From: Paraflavitalea devenefica
Lineage (GTDB): Bacteria > Bacteroidota > Bacteroidia > Chitinophagales > Chitinophagaceae
Reading direction: 5' to 3'
Length of the DNA: 64,000 nt
Assembly (NCBI RefSeq): GCF_011759375.1
Contig: NZ_JAARML010000001.1
Location: forward strand, 1,550,001-1,614,000
Below, piece by piece: positions 16,086 through 25,109 of this stretch. Position 1 is the stretch's first letter. Every line of letters starts with the position of its first letter. Both the position numbers and the translations under genes were made by a program. The notes beneath the pieces were generated by a model that was not told the origin of the DNA, did no database searches, and was given only the letters and a program-made list of their open reading frames with translations.

Positions 16086-16811
16086 ATGTACCTGTCCAAA
16101 GCAAAGATCATTATTGCCTGCTGTATGCTGAGCTTTATCTGTATAGGCCTTGCAGCCTTTGCGCCTTATCAAACGAAAGATAATGTGCTTACCCCGGCTG
16201 AAAAGAAAGCCGGATGGGTCCTGTTATTTGATGGCAAAACCACTCATGGCTGGCGACCCTACCGCAACCAGGCCTCCGAAGGATGGGAGGTGATGAATGG
16301 CCAGTTACACTGTAAGGAAGGCAATGTGGCACACCGGGCAGACCTGATCACTACAGACCAATATGATAATTTTGAACTGGTCTTCGACTGGAAGATCAAT
16401 AAAGGCTTTAACAGCGGCGTAATTTACCGTTCAGCAGAGGGCAAAGGCGCTTCTTATGAAACCGGTCCCGAATACCAGCTTATAGATGATGAAGGTTACC
16501 CTGATAAACTGGAAGACTGGCAAAAGAGCGGCTCAGATTATGCCATGCATCCTCCTTCAAGCCTGGCTGCCAAACCCGCCGGTGAATACAATCAAACCAA
16601 AATTGTTGTTAATGGCGCCCATGTGGAACACTGGCTCAATGGAAAGAAAGTGGTAGATTTTGAATTGTGGACACCTGAATGGAACGAACTGAAAGCAAAA
16701 AGCAAATGGAAAGATGCCCAACAGTATGGTATGATCAAGAAAGGACATATCGCCCTGCAGGATCATGGCGGCGGTATATGGTTTAAAAATATTAAGCTGC
16801 GCAAGTTATAA
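16086..16811 (+). CDS. DUF1080 (3-keto-disaccharide hydrolase) domain protein
   Basis: A 241-residue exported protein from ATG 16086. Earlier in-frame starts (TTG 15954, ATG 15999) would bury the signal sequence MYLSKAKIIIACCMLSFICI. The single DUF1080 domain covers ~residues 38-241: WVLLFDGKTTHGWRPY, the NFELVFDWKINKGFNSGVIYR strand pair, YQLIDDEGYPD and IALQDHGGGIWFKNIKLR. The fold is a concanavalin-like beta sandwich; characterised members act on 3-keto-glycosides. Stands alone and converges on tadA. Confidence 0.88.
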   Translation: MYLSKAKIIIACCMLSFICIGLAAFAPYQTKDNVLTPAEKKAGWVLLFDGKTTHGWRPYRNQASEGWEVMNGQLHCKEGNVAHRADLITTDQYDNFELVFDWKINKGFNSGVIYRSAEGKGASYETGPEYQLIDDEGYPDKLEDWQKSGSDYAMHPPSSLAAKPAGEYNQTKIVVNGAHVEHWLNGKKVVDFELWTPEWNELKAKSKWKDAQQYGMIKKGHIALQDHGGGIWFKNIKLRKL

Positions 16812-16825
16812 GAATAACGTAGTTA

Positions 16826-17263
16826 CTATCTTTTATCCCGGAAGAAGTTTCGCATCAGTACAGCGCAATCTTCTTTCAGTATTCCTTTCACAACTTCTGT
16901 TTTAGGGTGAAAGGGCCAGTTGTTGCCCGTAATTCGCTTATGTCCGTTCTTTTCATCATCAGCGCCCCATACTATTTTACTGACCTTACTCCAGTATAAG
17001 GCGCCCGCACACATGAGGCATGGTTCTACTGTAACATATAATGTACCCTCCGGAATGTATTTGGCCCCGAGGAAATTGAATGCCGATGTAAGGGCTATGA
17101 TCTCCGCATGCGCAGTGGGGTCATTTAACCGTTCTACCTGGTTATGCCCCCGCGCAATAATTTTATTATTTAATACTACAACAGCCCCTACAGGTATCTC
17201 TCCTTCACTGTAAGCTTTCTGCGCTTCTTTAAGCGCCTGTTGCATGTAAAATTCATCTGTCAT
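16826..17263 (-). CDS. tadA: tRNA adenosine deaminase / nucleoside deaminase
   Basis: A 145-residue zinc-dependent deaminase. HAE at 52-54 (zinc His52, proton-shuttle Glu54) and PCLMC at 81-85 (zinc Cys82 and Cys85) form the active site. The length and the NDPTAHAE and ALYWSKV segments fit TadA, which converts A34 to inosine in tRNA-Arg, though guanine deaminases of the same family are close. No signal peptide. Converges on the DUF1080 gene with only 14 bases between stops. Confidence 0.85.
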   Translation of the reverse strand: MTDEFYMQQALKEAQKAYSEGEIPVGAVVVLNNKIIARGHNQVERLNDPTAHAEIIALTSAFNFLGAKYIPEGTLYVTVEPCLMCAGALYWSKVSKIVWGADDEKNGHKRITGNNWPFHPKTEVVKGILKEDCAVLMRNFFRDKR

Positions 17264-17343
17264 ACCCTGCGAAGGTAAAGCCTGCCGGCGCCATCCTCAA
17301 ACGCTATTTTGGAAAGCTATTCCTTTACCTGGCATACATGCCC

Positions 17344-17721
17344 TCAAAAGGGAGAGCTCTCCTGTGAGCTTCTTATAATATCTATTTCATTCTCCAATCT
17401 TTCCAGCCGGCTTCTGATGTAGTCCAGGGCCATATTGGGCTCCTCTGCCATCACGACCGTTTCATTATACGCATAGGCCTTATGCTTCTTCCCTTTAAAC
17501 TTTTGTTCAATGTCCTGTGCGATGAGTTCATCTAAACTTACGCCAAAAAACTTGGCTATTTTTATAAGCCCGTCCAGCGATGGCGCTGTTCTGCATTGCT
17601 CATAATTGGACCATGTCGTGCGTGAGAACCCAAGGCAGTCGAGCATTTGGTGCTGCCGCAACTTTTTTTCCTTACGCAAAAACTGAAGGTTTTTGCCAAA
17701 ATAGTTTGAAAAATTCTCCAT
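17344..17721 (-). CDS. XRE-family helix-turn-helix regulator
   Basis: A 125-residue DNA-binding protein. The N-terminal HTH_3 domain covers ~residues 10-68: LQFLRKEKKLRQHQMLDCLG, FSRTTWSNYEQCRTAPSLD (recognition helix) and LIKIAKFFGVSLDELI. The C-terminus is a short charged helix (IRSRLERLENEIDIIRSSQ), perhaps for dimerisation. No phage or toxin-antitoxin partner lies next to it. An AT-rich inverted repeat 60-88 bases upstream could be its operator. Confidence 0.85.
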   Translation of the reverse strand: MENFSNYFGKNLQFLRKEKKLRQHQMLDCLGFSRTTWSNYEQCRTAPSLDGLIKIAKFFGVSLDELIAQDIEQKFKGKKHKAYAYNETVVMAEEPNMALDYIRSRLERLENEIDIIRSSQESSPF

Positions 17722-18022
17722 GTTTTTTAAAAAAATTTGCTAAGAAAATTGGTAGTCTCGAAGGGCATGAATACATTTGTGTTTATAAATATATTTAATA
17801 TTTGTAAACTGAAGTGCAGCAGAGTAAACAATACATTTACCGGGTTAGCTAACTACGACATCTCCCGGCTACTACAATACTCCGAAGCTGTTGCATAGAT
17901 AATCTTCCTTAATAAGATGAGCATGAAACATGCGTGCCGTCTGCAAAATATTGCAGCGGTCCGGGCTATGGAGCTCGGGGTATGTTTTGGGGTCTGGTTT
18001 ATTCATTTATTAATTATAGACT
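17722..18022. other. AT-rich divergent gap with a 12-bp inverted repeat
   Basis: This 301-base gap separates the XRE gene (-) from a small gene (+). It holds the arms GTTTATAAATAT (17781-17792) and ATATTTGTAAAC (17798-17809), which pair with one mismatch around a five-base spacer. No other clear feature; a 64-codon open frame at 17917 looks non-coding. Confidence 0.5.
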
Positions 18023-18316
18023 ATGCAAACGAACGGCAATCACAATCAATTACTCCGCCTCAGCAAAGAGCAGCAACTGGAACCGGCCGCTGTATTTACC
18101 TGCTTTTTTGAATGTTACCATTTAAAAGATCTGCGCGAGCTTCTCTGGGATTGGTTATTAACGGCCCTCGGCACGGACAACAGTACCTATTCCAAAGGCC
18201 GGGAACGGAGTAACTTAATCTTTCTCTATGAGCAATTAGAGTTACTGACCGAAGCAGCTTATCTTATACACCAACAAAAACTACCTTCAAAAAATAAACG
18301 AAAGAAGAAAAAATGA
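18023..18316 (+). CDS. Small hypothetical protein with lysine-rich tail
   Basis: A 97-residue soluble protein of no recognised family. It has a helical core (residues ~20-85, with CFFECYHLKDLRELLWDWLL and LIFLYEQLELLTEAAYLIHQ) and a very basic tail (KNKRKKKK). The tryptophan-rich helix and hydrophobic heptads suggest a small helical bundle; the tail could bind nucleic acid. It stands alone between the XRE gene and the FAH gene. A purine-rich stretch (~18329-18366) follows. Confidence 0.55.
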   Translation: MQTNGNHNQLLRLSKEQQLEPAAVFTCFFECYHLKDLRELLWDWLLTALGTDNSTYSKGRERSNLIFLYEQLELLTEAAYLIHQQKLPSKNKRKKKK

Positions 18317-18458
18317 TGCCCTGTTAAGTATTGAGGAAAGCAGAACAGGAGCAGAGAGCAGGAGAGCATCCTTATTTCTTCTGAAAGCCCGGCAATTTAT
18401 TAGCGTGGCCGTCCTCACTCATTATTATCACATGGCTTTTTCCATATCTTGCAGCCTC

Positions 18459-18466
18459 TAAATTTG
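18459..18466 (+). promoter_or_regulatory. Candidate -7 element just before FAH gene
   Basis: TAAATTTG fits TAnnTTTG and ends five bases before the ATG at 18472. No good -33 TTG is seen at 17-23 bases, so weak; if used, the leader would be almost absent. Confidence 0.3.
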
Positions 18467-18471
18467 CTGCT

Positions 18472-19488
18472 ATGAAACTGGTTTCTTATCTCCTGGAAGG
18501 CCATGACCGCCTCGCTATACTGGTAGATGGGCTTTTGTATGACATGGAAACATTACATCCGGACCTGCCTCATAATATGAGCATGTTCCTGAATTATTGG
18601 GATGATGCTTATTCCATGGCCAAGGGAGGTGAAATTATGATCCAGGAAGGAAGAATTAGCCGTGAAAAAGGCTTTTCCCTGGAATCAACCACCCTGCTGG
18701 CCCCGGTACCTTTCCCTACTTCCTGCCGGGATGGTTATGCTTTCAGGCAACACGTAGCAGCAGCACGCCGTAACCGTAAGGTGCCTATGATCCCGGAGTT
18801 TGACCAATACCCTATTTTTTATTTTACCAACCACCTTGCTATCCAGGGACCAGGCGACGTATCCTGTATGCCTGATCATTTTCAGAAACTGGACTTCGAA
18901 CTGGAAACTGCGATTGTTATCTGCAAACATGGCCGCAATATCCGTGCAGAACATGCAGATCAATATATCGGCGGTCTTATGATCATGAATGATATGAGCG
19001 CCCGCACCCTGCAAATGGAAGAAATGTTACTGAACCTTGGCCCCGCAAAAGGAAAGGATTTCTCCACTGTGATAGGCCCCTGGCTGGTAACGCTGGACGA
19101 ACTGGAGCAATATGAGATCCCCGCCAAAGAAGGCCATGTGGGTAAAAGCTGGAACCTCCGTATGCAATGCCGTGTAAATGGAGAACAGGTAAGCGATGGT
19201 AATGTGGGAGATATGGATTGGACTTTTGCCGAGATCATTGAGCGTGCTTCTTACGGCGTTACCCTTTTTGCCGGTGATGTTATTGGCAGCGGAACAGTAG
19301 GTACCGGCTGCTTTCTTGAACTTAATGGTACCGGTAAGCTCAATGCCCCCAATTTTACTGAACGGTGGCTGCAGGAAGGCGACGTTGTAGAAATGGAAAT
19401 AGATGGATTGGGCGTACTGAGTAATACGATTGTTAAGGAAGATGATCCGTTCTCTATACTGGAAAGAAAGAAAATGCCCCGGTCTTAA
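18472..19488 (+). CDS. Fumarylacetoacetate hydrolase family protein
   Basis: A 338-residue enzyme of the FAH superfamily, which cleaves C-C bonds in acylpyruvate-type compounds with a divalent metal. The metal-binding core is visible: KLDFELETAIV (Glu-x-Glu pair), MNDMSARTLQ (Asp) and the FSTVIGPWLV and GDVIGSGTVGTGCFLELN strands. It is followed after 48 bases by a flavin reductase family gene. A role in aromatic amino acid or homogentisate breakdown is plausible from the family but homogentisate dioxygenase is not in the window. Confidence 0.87.
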   Translation: MKLVSYLLEGHDRLAILVDGLLYDMETLHPDLPHNMSMFLNYWDDAYSMAKGGEIMIQEGRISREKGFSLESTTLLAPVPFPTSCRDGYAFRQHVAAARRNRKVPMIPEFDQYPIFYFTNHLAIQGPGDVSCMPDHFQKLDFELETAIVICKHGRNIRAEHADQYIGGLMIMNDMSARTLQMEEMLLNLGPAKGKDFSTVIGPWLVTLDELEQYEIPAKEGHVGKSWNLRMQCRVNGEQVSDGNVGDMDWTFAEIIERASYGVTLFAGDVIGSGTVGTGCFLELNGTGKLNAPNFTERWLQEGDVVEMEIDGLGVLSNTIVKEDDPFSILERKKMPRS

Positions 19489-19536
19489 CATACAGGGTTT
19501 GGATTCGCTGTATTACTGTGCCTAAAATGCTGTTTT

Positions 19537-20418
19537 ATGACCCTTGATCTTGCTACGCTTACTACTGTACAAAAGCAAAATTACCTGCAGCATGCCATCG
19601 CGCCCCGCCCGGTATGTTTTGCCAGTACGATTGATAAACAGGGACAGGTTAACCTCAGCCCTTTCAGCTTCTTTAACCTGTTTTCTACCCAGCCTCCCGT
19701 TGTTATTTTCTCCCCATCGCGCAGGGTAAGGGATAATAGTACCAAGCACACTTTACAGAATGTACTGGAAGTGCCTGAAGTAGTTATTAATATCGTAGAC
19801 TATGCCATGGTGCAGCAAATGAGCCTGGCCAGTTGTGAGTTCCCCAAAGACGTCAATGAATTTGTAAAAGCTGGTTTTACTCCTGAGGCAGCTTCTACCA
19901 TAAAGCCTCCCATGGTGAAGGAAAGTAAGGTGAAGATGGAGTGTCTGGTACGTGAAGTGAAAGTATTAGGAACTGAAGGTGGGGCAGGTAACCTGGTGAT
20001 TTGTGAAGTAATAGTAATGCATATTGATGATGCCATCCTGAATGATCAGGGTTTTATAGATCAGCGGAAGCTGCACCATATAGCCCGCCTTGGTGGCGAC
20101 TGGTATTGCCGGGTGGATGAAAGCAATTTGTTCCAGGTGGAGAAGCCCAATATTAAATTGGGCATTGGAATAGATGCGCTACCTGCACCCGTGCGCAGCA
20201 GCAGCATACTCACCGGTAATAACCTGGGCCAGTTGGCCAATGTACATGATATACCGGTGGTAGATCCTGCCTTCCATGATGACAGGCTAAAGAATATTAT
20301 CCAGTATTATGCTGTTAACCCCGAAGAAATGGAAAAAGAGTTACAGCTATATGCAAAAGAGTTATTGGATACCGGAAATGTAACAGCCGCCTGGCAGGTA
20401 TTGCTGGCCAATAATTAA
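19537..20418 (+). CDS. Flavin reductase family protein (DIM6/NTAB-like)
   Basis: A 293-residue protein with a split-barrel FMN-binding domain in residues ~10-200: AIAPRPVCFASTIDKQGQ, LSPFSFFNLFSTQPPVVIF and the VVINIVDYAMVQQMSLASCEF segment are typical. It probably binds FMN and acts as a reductase or oxidoreductase partner. The C-terminal ~90 residues (EEMEKELQLYAKELLDTGNVTAAW) are helical and less conserved. Lies directly downstream of the FAH-family gene on the same strand, likely one operon. Confidence 0.85.
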   Translation: MTLDLATLTTVQKQNYLQHAIAPRPVCFASTIDKQGQVNLSPFSFFNLFSTQPPVVIFSPSRRVRDNSTKHTLQNVLEVPEVVINIVDYAMVQQMSLASCEFPKDVNEFVKAGFTPEAASTIKPPMVKESKVKMECLVREVKVLGTEGGAGNLVICEVIVMHIDDAILNDQGFIDQRKLHHIARLGGDWYCRVDESNLFQVEKPNIKLGIGIDALPAPVRSSSILTGNNLGQLANVHDIPVVDPAFHDDRLKNIIQYYAVNPEEMEKELQLYAKELLDTGNVTAAWQVLLANN

Positions 20419-20421
20419 TGC

Positions 20422-21912
20422 TCACATCCACGCCCTTTCTGTGCGTTCTACTTCATACAAGGCATAGTCCTGGATCTGCTGTGCCAGTTTTAATGATATG
20501 TACGGAATGGTAATGGTACCACCGGCCGTAGAGAGATAGAGCGTAGCCAGCTCTTTCTTTCGCTGGTAAATGGATTGTTCCAAAAACACCTGCTGCGTTT
20601 TATACCAGCGGATAATCTGTGTTCTTCGCCCCCAGATACCACTATTCACCTGCAATGCGTCGGGTGCCACATAGAGGCGAAAGTTCCTGCGGAAAACGAA
20701 TGCATGTAAGGCAATAACGGGTATCCACCCCACAAGCAGGAATAACCAGGGATTCCAGTTGATCAGTAAAAGTACCGTTAACAGTAATGCTACCGGCAGG
20801 ATACCGAATAACAATGTTCTGCGGAAGGTGTAGGAAGTATGTATCCTATAATCAGCCTGTGCCGTTGGTTGCACCAAACCATGGTAATGCGTTAATAGCT
20901 TATCAACATAAGTAAATTGGGTGAGCGGTACTTTTACCCGTTGTTTTTTGTTGCGCTGGTCATCGCTCATGACCTGATGAAATTCCATATTGTACAGGCC
21001 TACCTTACGACGTATCCAGTTAGCTTCCCAGGATATGTATTGTATTTTTGAAAAGGGGACCAGGTTTTGCCGGGTATTGATCAGTCCTGTCTTTATCTTA
21101 AATCCCTGGGCACTTTCTGAGAGCTGGAAGTCGAAATAGTTCAGAAAGATCCGCATCATGGAAACAACCACGGAAATGATCAATACAAAGGCCGCTACCA
21201 ATGATACAGAGGCAATGGATACCCCTACCGCTGAAGAGGAATCGCGCACGGCCCTGATGACGCGGTCGCCAAAAACTTCTTCGAGGTTCTGTAATAGTGA
21301 TATGCTAAAAGCCAGCACTATGAAAAATGCCTGGATATGGTTGGCGGAAAGGCCTAGTTTTACGAGATCGCTCAATGACAGCCGCATTACCGGAATATCC
21401 CTTGCCGGAGGGGTAGCTACCTCCTCATTCGCGGAGAGCCGTTTTTCCTGCAGCAGGAACTCTTTTAATTGTTCGGCTTTTTGAACAGTAATGGCATCAA
21501 TAACAGCTTCTGTTTTTTCTGATCCTGCGGTATCAATTTTTACTTTGACTACATTGGCAATCTGGTGCAGCAGGTTTTGCTCAATATGTACAGCCTGTAT
21601 TTTATACAGAGGGATGGCGATTGTTTTTTTAATGATAAATCCTTTCCTGATGATCAGCTCATCCCTGGCAATATGAAAACGGAAGTAAAAATAATTAATC
21701 AGTGATATGACAAGCGTAAACACAGGAAGGGCAATGAGCGCTATCTCAAGGGTGTCAACTCCTTTCTTGTTTTCACGGAATAGCAATATCGCCAGCAGCG
21801 GCCAAAATGTCTTGACCAGGGCAATGGCAGACTTGTATATAAGGATCAGTAAACCTGCCTTCGCCTGTCTTTGCGGAATACTCCAGCTATTCTCCTCCGG
21901 TAACTGGTTCAT
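20422..21912 (-). CDS. PH domain membrane protein (YdbT-like)
   Basis: A 496-residue membrane protein with three bacterial PH (bPH2/DUF304) segments separated by paired transmembrane helices near residues ~22-66, ~190-260 and ~365-400. Repeated FHIARDELIIRKGFIIKKT, FKIKTGLINTRQNLVPFSKIQ and LQVNSGIWGRRTQIIRWYK segments mark each PH copy. Function is unknown for this family. It overlaps the upstream PH gene by 26 bases, so the two are translated together, like ydbS-ydbT of Bacillus subtilis. Confidence 0.86.
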   Translation of the reverse strand: MNQLPEENSWSIPQRQAKAGLLILIYKSAIALVKTFWPLLAILLFRENKKGVDTLEIALIALPVFTLVISLINYFYFRFHIARDELIIRKGFIIKKTIAIPLYKIQAVHIEQNLLHQIANVVKVKIDTAGSEKTEAVIDAITVQKAEQLKEFLLQEKRLSANEEVATPPARDIPVMRLSLSDLVKLGLSANHIQAFFIVLAFSISLLQNLEEVFGDRVIRAVRDSSSAVGVSIASVSLVAAFVLIISVVVSMMRIFLNYFDFQLSESAQGFKIKTGLINTRQNLVPFSKIQYISWEANWIRRKVGLYNMEFHQVMSDDQRNKKQRVKVPLTQFTYVDKLLTHYHGLVQPTAQADYRIHTSYTFRRTLLFGILPVALLLTVLLLINWNPWLFLLVGWIPVIALHAFVFRRNFRLYVAPDALQVNSGIWGRRTQIIRWYKTQQVFLEQSIYQRKKELATLYLSTAGGTITIPYISLKLAQQIQDYALYEVERTERAWM

Positions 21913-22420
21913 CGGCTACTTTTTTGGTGATCCATTCTTTTAGGGTCCAGGCGGTGGCTTCCTGCAGACCGCGAATGCGCAGGTCGGCTTCATCGGAGCC
22001 TGCAGTATAGAGTACCAGGCTGGCCAGCCCGAATTTTCTTTCCAGCGGACCTATGGTGACCGCACTGTGCTGAATGCGGTTAAAAGGACAGGTATGCGTA
22101 CTTTGAATGATCCATCCGCTGCGGTAGATCACATCCTTTTCCCGGATAGCATAGGCCCTGGTGCTGAATGATTTTTCCTGTAACCAATAGGAGGCTCCGG
22201 CTACCAGTATCCAGCCACCTGTCATCACACTAACCCATACTATCTGATGAAGCGGTTTTATAAAATACAGCAATATGGCTACCAGTACCCCCAATAAGCT
22301 ACATATAATAAGCCATTCCCAATGTAAAACCTTCCGGTAGGAGGGTTCTATAGGCGTTAGGGTGACATTTTCCACCCGGGGCAGGTTTTCAATATGTACC
22401 TGGTCATTCAGAAATTCCAT
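21887..22420 (-). CDS. PH domain membrane protein (YdbS-like)
   Basis: A 177-residue partner of the YdbT-like protein. Two hydrophobic helices (~residues 33-53 and 60-77) precede one bPH2 domain (AYAIREKDVIYRSGWIIQST, then CPFNRIQHSAVTIGPLERKFGLASLVLYTAG). The two-gene arrangement is common across Bacteria; the biochemical role is unknown. The gene is divergent from lysS across a 158-base gap that carries a 16-base direct repeat. Confidence 0.87.
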   Translation of the reverse strand: MEFLNDQVHIENLPRVENVTLTPIEPSYRKVLHWEWLIICSLLGVLVAILLYFIKPLHQIVWVSVMTGGWILVAGASYWLQEKSFSTRAYAIREKDVIYRSGWIIQSTHTCPFNRIQHSAVTIGPLERKFGLASLVLYTAGSDEADLRIRGLQEATAWTLKEWITKKVADEPVTGGE

Positions 22421-22449
22421 GTGCTAAAAGTAGCGTTTAATGTTCTATT

Positions 22450-22498
22450 GTTGGCAACGGGCCGGGAGCGTTGGCAACGGGCCGGTAATAATACCGGC
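22450..22498. repeat. 16-bp direct repeat and palindrome between ydbS-like gene and lysS
   Basis: GTTGGCAACGGGCCGG occurs at 22450-22465 and again at 22470-22485, a 20-base period. Right after it, GCCGGTA / TACCGGC (22481-22487 and 22492-22498) form a perfect 7-bp inverted repeat. Function unknown. Confidence 0.6.
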
Positions 22499-22515
22499 AA
22501 CTTGACTGAAATACT

Positions 22516-22523
22516 TATTTTTG
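22516..22523 (+). promoter_or_regulatory. Candidate -7 element for lysS
   Basis: TATTTTTG fits TAnnTTTG and lies 55 bases before the lysS ATG. The nearest TTG (22502) is only 11 bases away, so the -33 element is unclear. Confidence 0.4.
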
Positions 22524-22578
22524 CAGCCGTTTTACCAGTGGGTTTCCGCATTGGTAGCTAAAATTTCAAATTTATTAC

Positions 22579-24099
22579 ATGCATTTATCAGAACAGGAGA
22601 TTATCCGTAGAGAGAAACTGAAGGAGTTACAACAAATGGGTATTGAACCTTACCCTGCCCCCTTATATCCCGTTAATAATACGGCTGCCTATATTAAGCA
22701 GCACTACAAAGGTGAAGAGAACAAGGCTGATTTTGCCCACGTATGCCTTGCCGGCCGTATTATGGGTGTTCGTGATATGGGTAAGGCCAGTTTTGCTGTA
22801 TTGCAGGACAGCACCGGCAGGATCCAGTTGTATATCAAGCGTGATGAGATAGCTCCCGGAGAAGATAAGTCCCTCTATGATAAAGTATGGAAGCACCTGG
22901 CCGATATAGGCGATATTATTGGCGTGAAAGGATATGTATTCACGACCAAAACAGGAGAAACTTCTATCCATGTGCTGGAACTTACCATGCTCACAAAATC
23001 GCTGAAGCCCCTGCCCATTGTAAAGGAAACCAAGGAAGGAGAAACGTTTGATGCGGTTACCGATCCTGAGTTCCGCTACCGCCAGCGTTATGCCGACCTG
23101 ATCGTGAATCCTGATGTAAAAGAAACGTTCCTGAAGCGCAGCAAGCTGATCAATACGATCCGTGATTTCCTGAATGACCAGGGGGCCCTGGAAGTGGATA
23201 CACCGGTATTGCAATCCATTCCCGGCGGCGCTATCGCCCGGCCGTTCATTACACACCACAATGCGCTGGATGTGCCTTTTTACCTGCGCATTGCCAATGA
23301 GCTCTATCTCAAGCGATTAATAGTAGGTGGCTTTGATTGGGTGTATGAGTTCAGCCGCAACTTCCGTAATGAAGGTATGGACCGTACCCATAACCCGGAA
23401 TTCACGATCCTGGAATGGTACACTGCCTATAAAGATTATTACTGGATGATGGAAACCACCGAGCAATTGCTGGAAAAGGTGGCCATTGCCCTGCATGGAA
23501 CTACAGCAGTGAAAGTGGGCGATAAAACCATTGATTTCAAAGCTCCTTTTAAGCGGGTGAGCATTTATGATGCCATCAAAGAACACACAGGTGTGGATGT
23601 AAGCAATATGGAGGAGGCGCAATTAAGGGAGGCCTGTAAGTCGCTGGGTATTTACCCCGAAGCCAGCATGGGCAAAGGAAAGCTTATTGATGCCATCTTT
23701 GGTGAAAAGTGCGAAGACAATTATATCCAGCCCACTTTTATTATAGATTACCCGGTAGAGATGAGCCCGCTTACCAAAAAGCACCGCGACAAACCGGGAC
23801 TGGTGGAACGTTTTGAGCTGATGATCAATGGTAAGGAGATTGCCAATGCCTACAGTGAGCTCAATGACCCTATTGATCAGCGGGCACGTTTTGAAGACCA
23901 GGTAAAACTGATGGAGCGGGGCGATGATGAAGCTATGTATATTGACCATGACTTCCTGCGCGCCCTGGAATATGGCATGCCCCCCACTGCCGGTATCGGT
24001 ATTGGCATTGACCGGCTGTGCATGCTCATGACCAACCAGCCCAGTATCCAGGATGTATTGTTATTCCCGCAAATGCGTCCGGAGGTTATGAATGGCTAA
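22579..24099 (+). CDS. lysS: Lysine-tRNA ligase (class II)
   Basis: Charges tRNA-Lys with lysine. The 506-residue protein has the N-terminal OB-fold anticodon-binding domain (~55-150; VCLAGRIMGVRDMGKASFAVLQD) and the class II catalytic core with motif 2 (FRNEGMDRTHNPEFTILEWY) and motif 3 (GIGIGIDRLCML). Length is normal. The gene ends tail-to-tail with the SDR gene, sharing four bases. Confidence 0.97.
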   Translation: MHLSEQEIIRREKLKELQQMGIEPYPAPLYPVNNTAAYIKQHYKGEENKADFAHVCLAGRIMGVRDMGKASFAVLQDSTGRIQLYIKRDEIAPGEDKSLYDKVWKHLADIGDIIGVKGYVFTTKTGETSIHVLELTMLTKSLKPLPIVKETKEGETFDAVTDPEFRYRQRYADLIVNPDVKETFLKRSKLINTIRDFLNDQGALEVDTPVLQSIPGGAIARPFITHHNALDVPFYLRIANELYLKRLIVGGFDWVYEFSRNFRNEGMDRTHNPEFTILEWYTAYKDYYWMMETTEQLLEKVAIALHGTTAVKVGDKTIDFKAPFKRVSIYDAIKEHTGVDVSNMEEAQLREACKSLGIYPEASMGKGKLIDAIFGEKCEDNYIQPTFIIDYPVEMSPLTKKHRDKPGLVERFELMINGKEIANAYSELNDPIDQRARFEDQVKLMERGDDEAMYIDHDFLRALEYGMPPTAGIGIGIDRLCMLMTNQPSIQDVLLFPQMRPEVMNG

Positions 24100-24917
24100 A
24101 TGAACAGGTCCATCATCAGTTTCTGCTCAGGATTTACAGCATAGGATGTAAAATCTGTAACGCCCTGTTCTTTTAGTATTTCTTCATCAATAAAGAAGTT
24201 GCCGGTACACTCATAAGAGGGCCTTTGGAGGATGTGGAAGGCTGCATCGGCTACGATTTCCGGGGTGCGGCTGCGCTGCATCAAGAAATCACCCCCCAGC
24301 AGGTTTTGAACGGCGGCTGTAGCAATGGTGGTTTTAGGCCATAGTGCATTCACGCCAATGCGGTGGGTGCGCATTTCTTCTGCCAGTCCCAGCACTACCA
24401 TACTCATTCCGTATTTGCTCATGGTGTAGGCCAGGTGTTTGGCAAACCAGGCGGGGTCCATGTTCAGGGGCGGGGAGAGGTTCAGGATATGCGGGTTATG
24501 GGCTTTTTTAAGGTAGGGGATGGCAGCCTGGCTCATGAAAAAAGTACCCCTTACATTGATGCCGTGCATCAGGTCCCAGCGCTTGGGCTCTGTCTGTTCG
24601 GTAGGCGATAAATTGATGGCGCTGGCATTGTTGATCAGGATATCAATGCCTCCGAAGGTGTCAACGGTGCTTTTTACAATATGTTGAATGCTTTCTTCGA
24701 AACGAATGTCTCCCTGCAGGGGAAGTACCTTTCCCGGGCCTGCCTTGGCTATTTCTTCAGCGGCTGTATAAATGGTCCCTTCCAGTTTGGGATGGGGTTC
24801 TGCTGTCTTCCCAACGATCACTGTATTGGCGCCTTCCCGTGCAAGCCGTAAAGCAATCGCTTTTCCTATACCCCGGCTGCCGCCCGTAATGAGCACTGTC
24901 TTGTTTTCAAATTTCAT
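24096..24917 (-). CDS. Short-chain dehydrogenase/reductase, HSDL2-like
   Basis: A 273-residue NAD(P)-dependent SDR. Cofactor loop TGGSRGIG is at residues 11-18, NNAS at 96-99, and the catalytic residues are Ser148, Tyr164 and Lys168 (YTMSK). The conserved HILNLSPPLNMDPAWFAKHLAY stretch resembles human HSDL2-type SDRs rather than FabG. Substrate unknown. The last codons overlap lysS by four bases. Confidence 0.88.
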   Translation of the reverse strand: MKFENKTVLITGGSRGIGKAIALRLAREGANTVIVGKTAEPHPKLEGTIYTAAEEIAKAGPGKVLPLQGDIRFEESIQHIVKSTVDTFGGIDILINNASAINLSPTEQTEPKRWDLMHGINVRGTFFMSQAAIPYLKKAHNPHILNLSPPLNMDPAWFAKHLAYTMSKYGMSMVVLGLAEEMRTHRIGVNALWPKTTIATAAVQNLLGGDFLMQRSRTPEIVADAAFHILQRPSYECTGNFFIDEEILKEQGVTDFTSYAVNPEQKLMMDLFI

Positions 24918-25078
24918 ATAACAAGCGATTTAAAGATGTACGACTTTTTATTACAACCATAAATATAGCGGCTTTACCATAGCTTTTAAAATATAGAGTG
25001 GTTGTACTAAAATGGTCGACAGTAATTTTACGATACTGCCGGTATTTAACGAAATTTTAGAACGCAGCAATTATCCTA

Positions 25079-25109
25079 TTGCAACTTAAGGAGTTAGTCT
25101 CTATGTTTG
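25079..25109 (+). promoter_or_regulatory. Orphan promoter TTG-N20-TATGTTTG
   Basis: TTG (25079-25081) and TATGTTTG (25102-25109) are 20 bases apart, an exact fit to the Bacteroidota consensus. Predicted start is ~25115. No known gene lies downstream; a perfect terminator ends the unit at 25406. Confidence 0.6.

Noticed and set aside
17917..18111. A 64-codon frame upstream of the small Lys-tailed gene
   Set aside because: Overlaps the better 97-residue frame in another phase, has a mixed, low-complexity composition and no signal for function.
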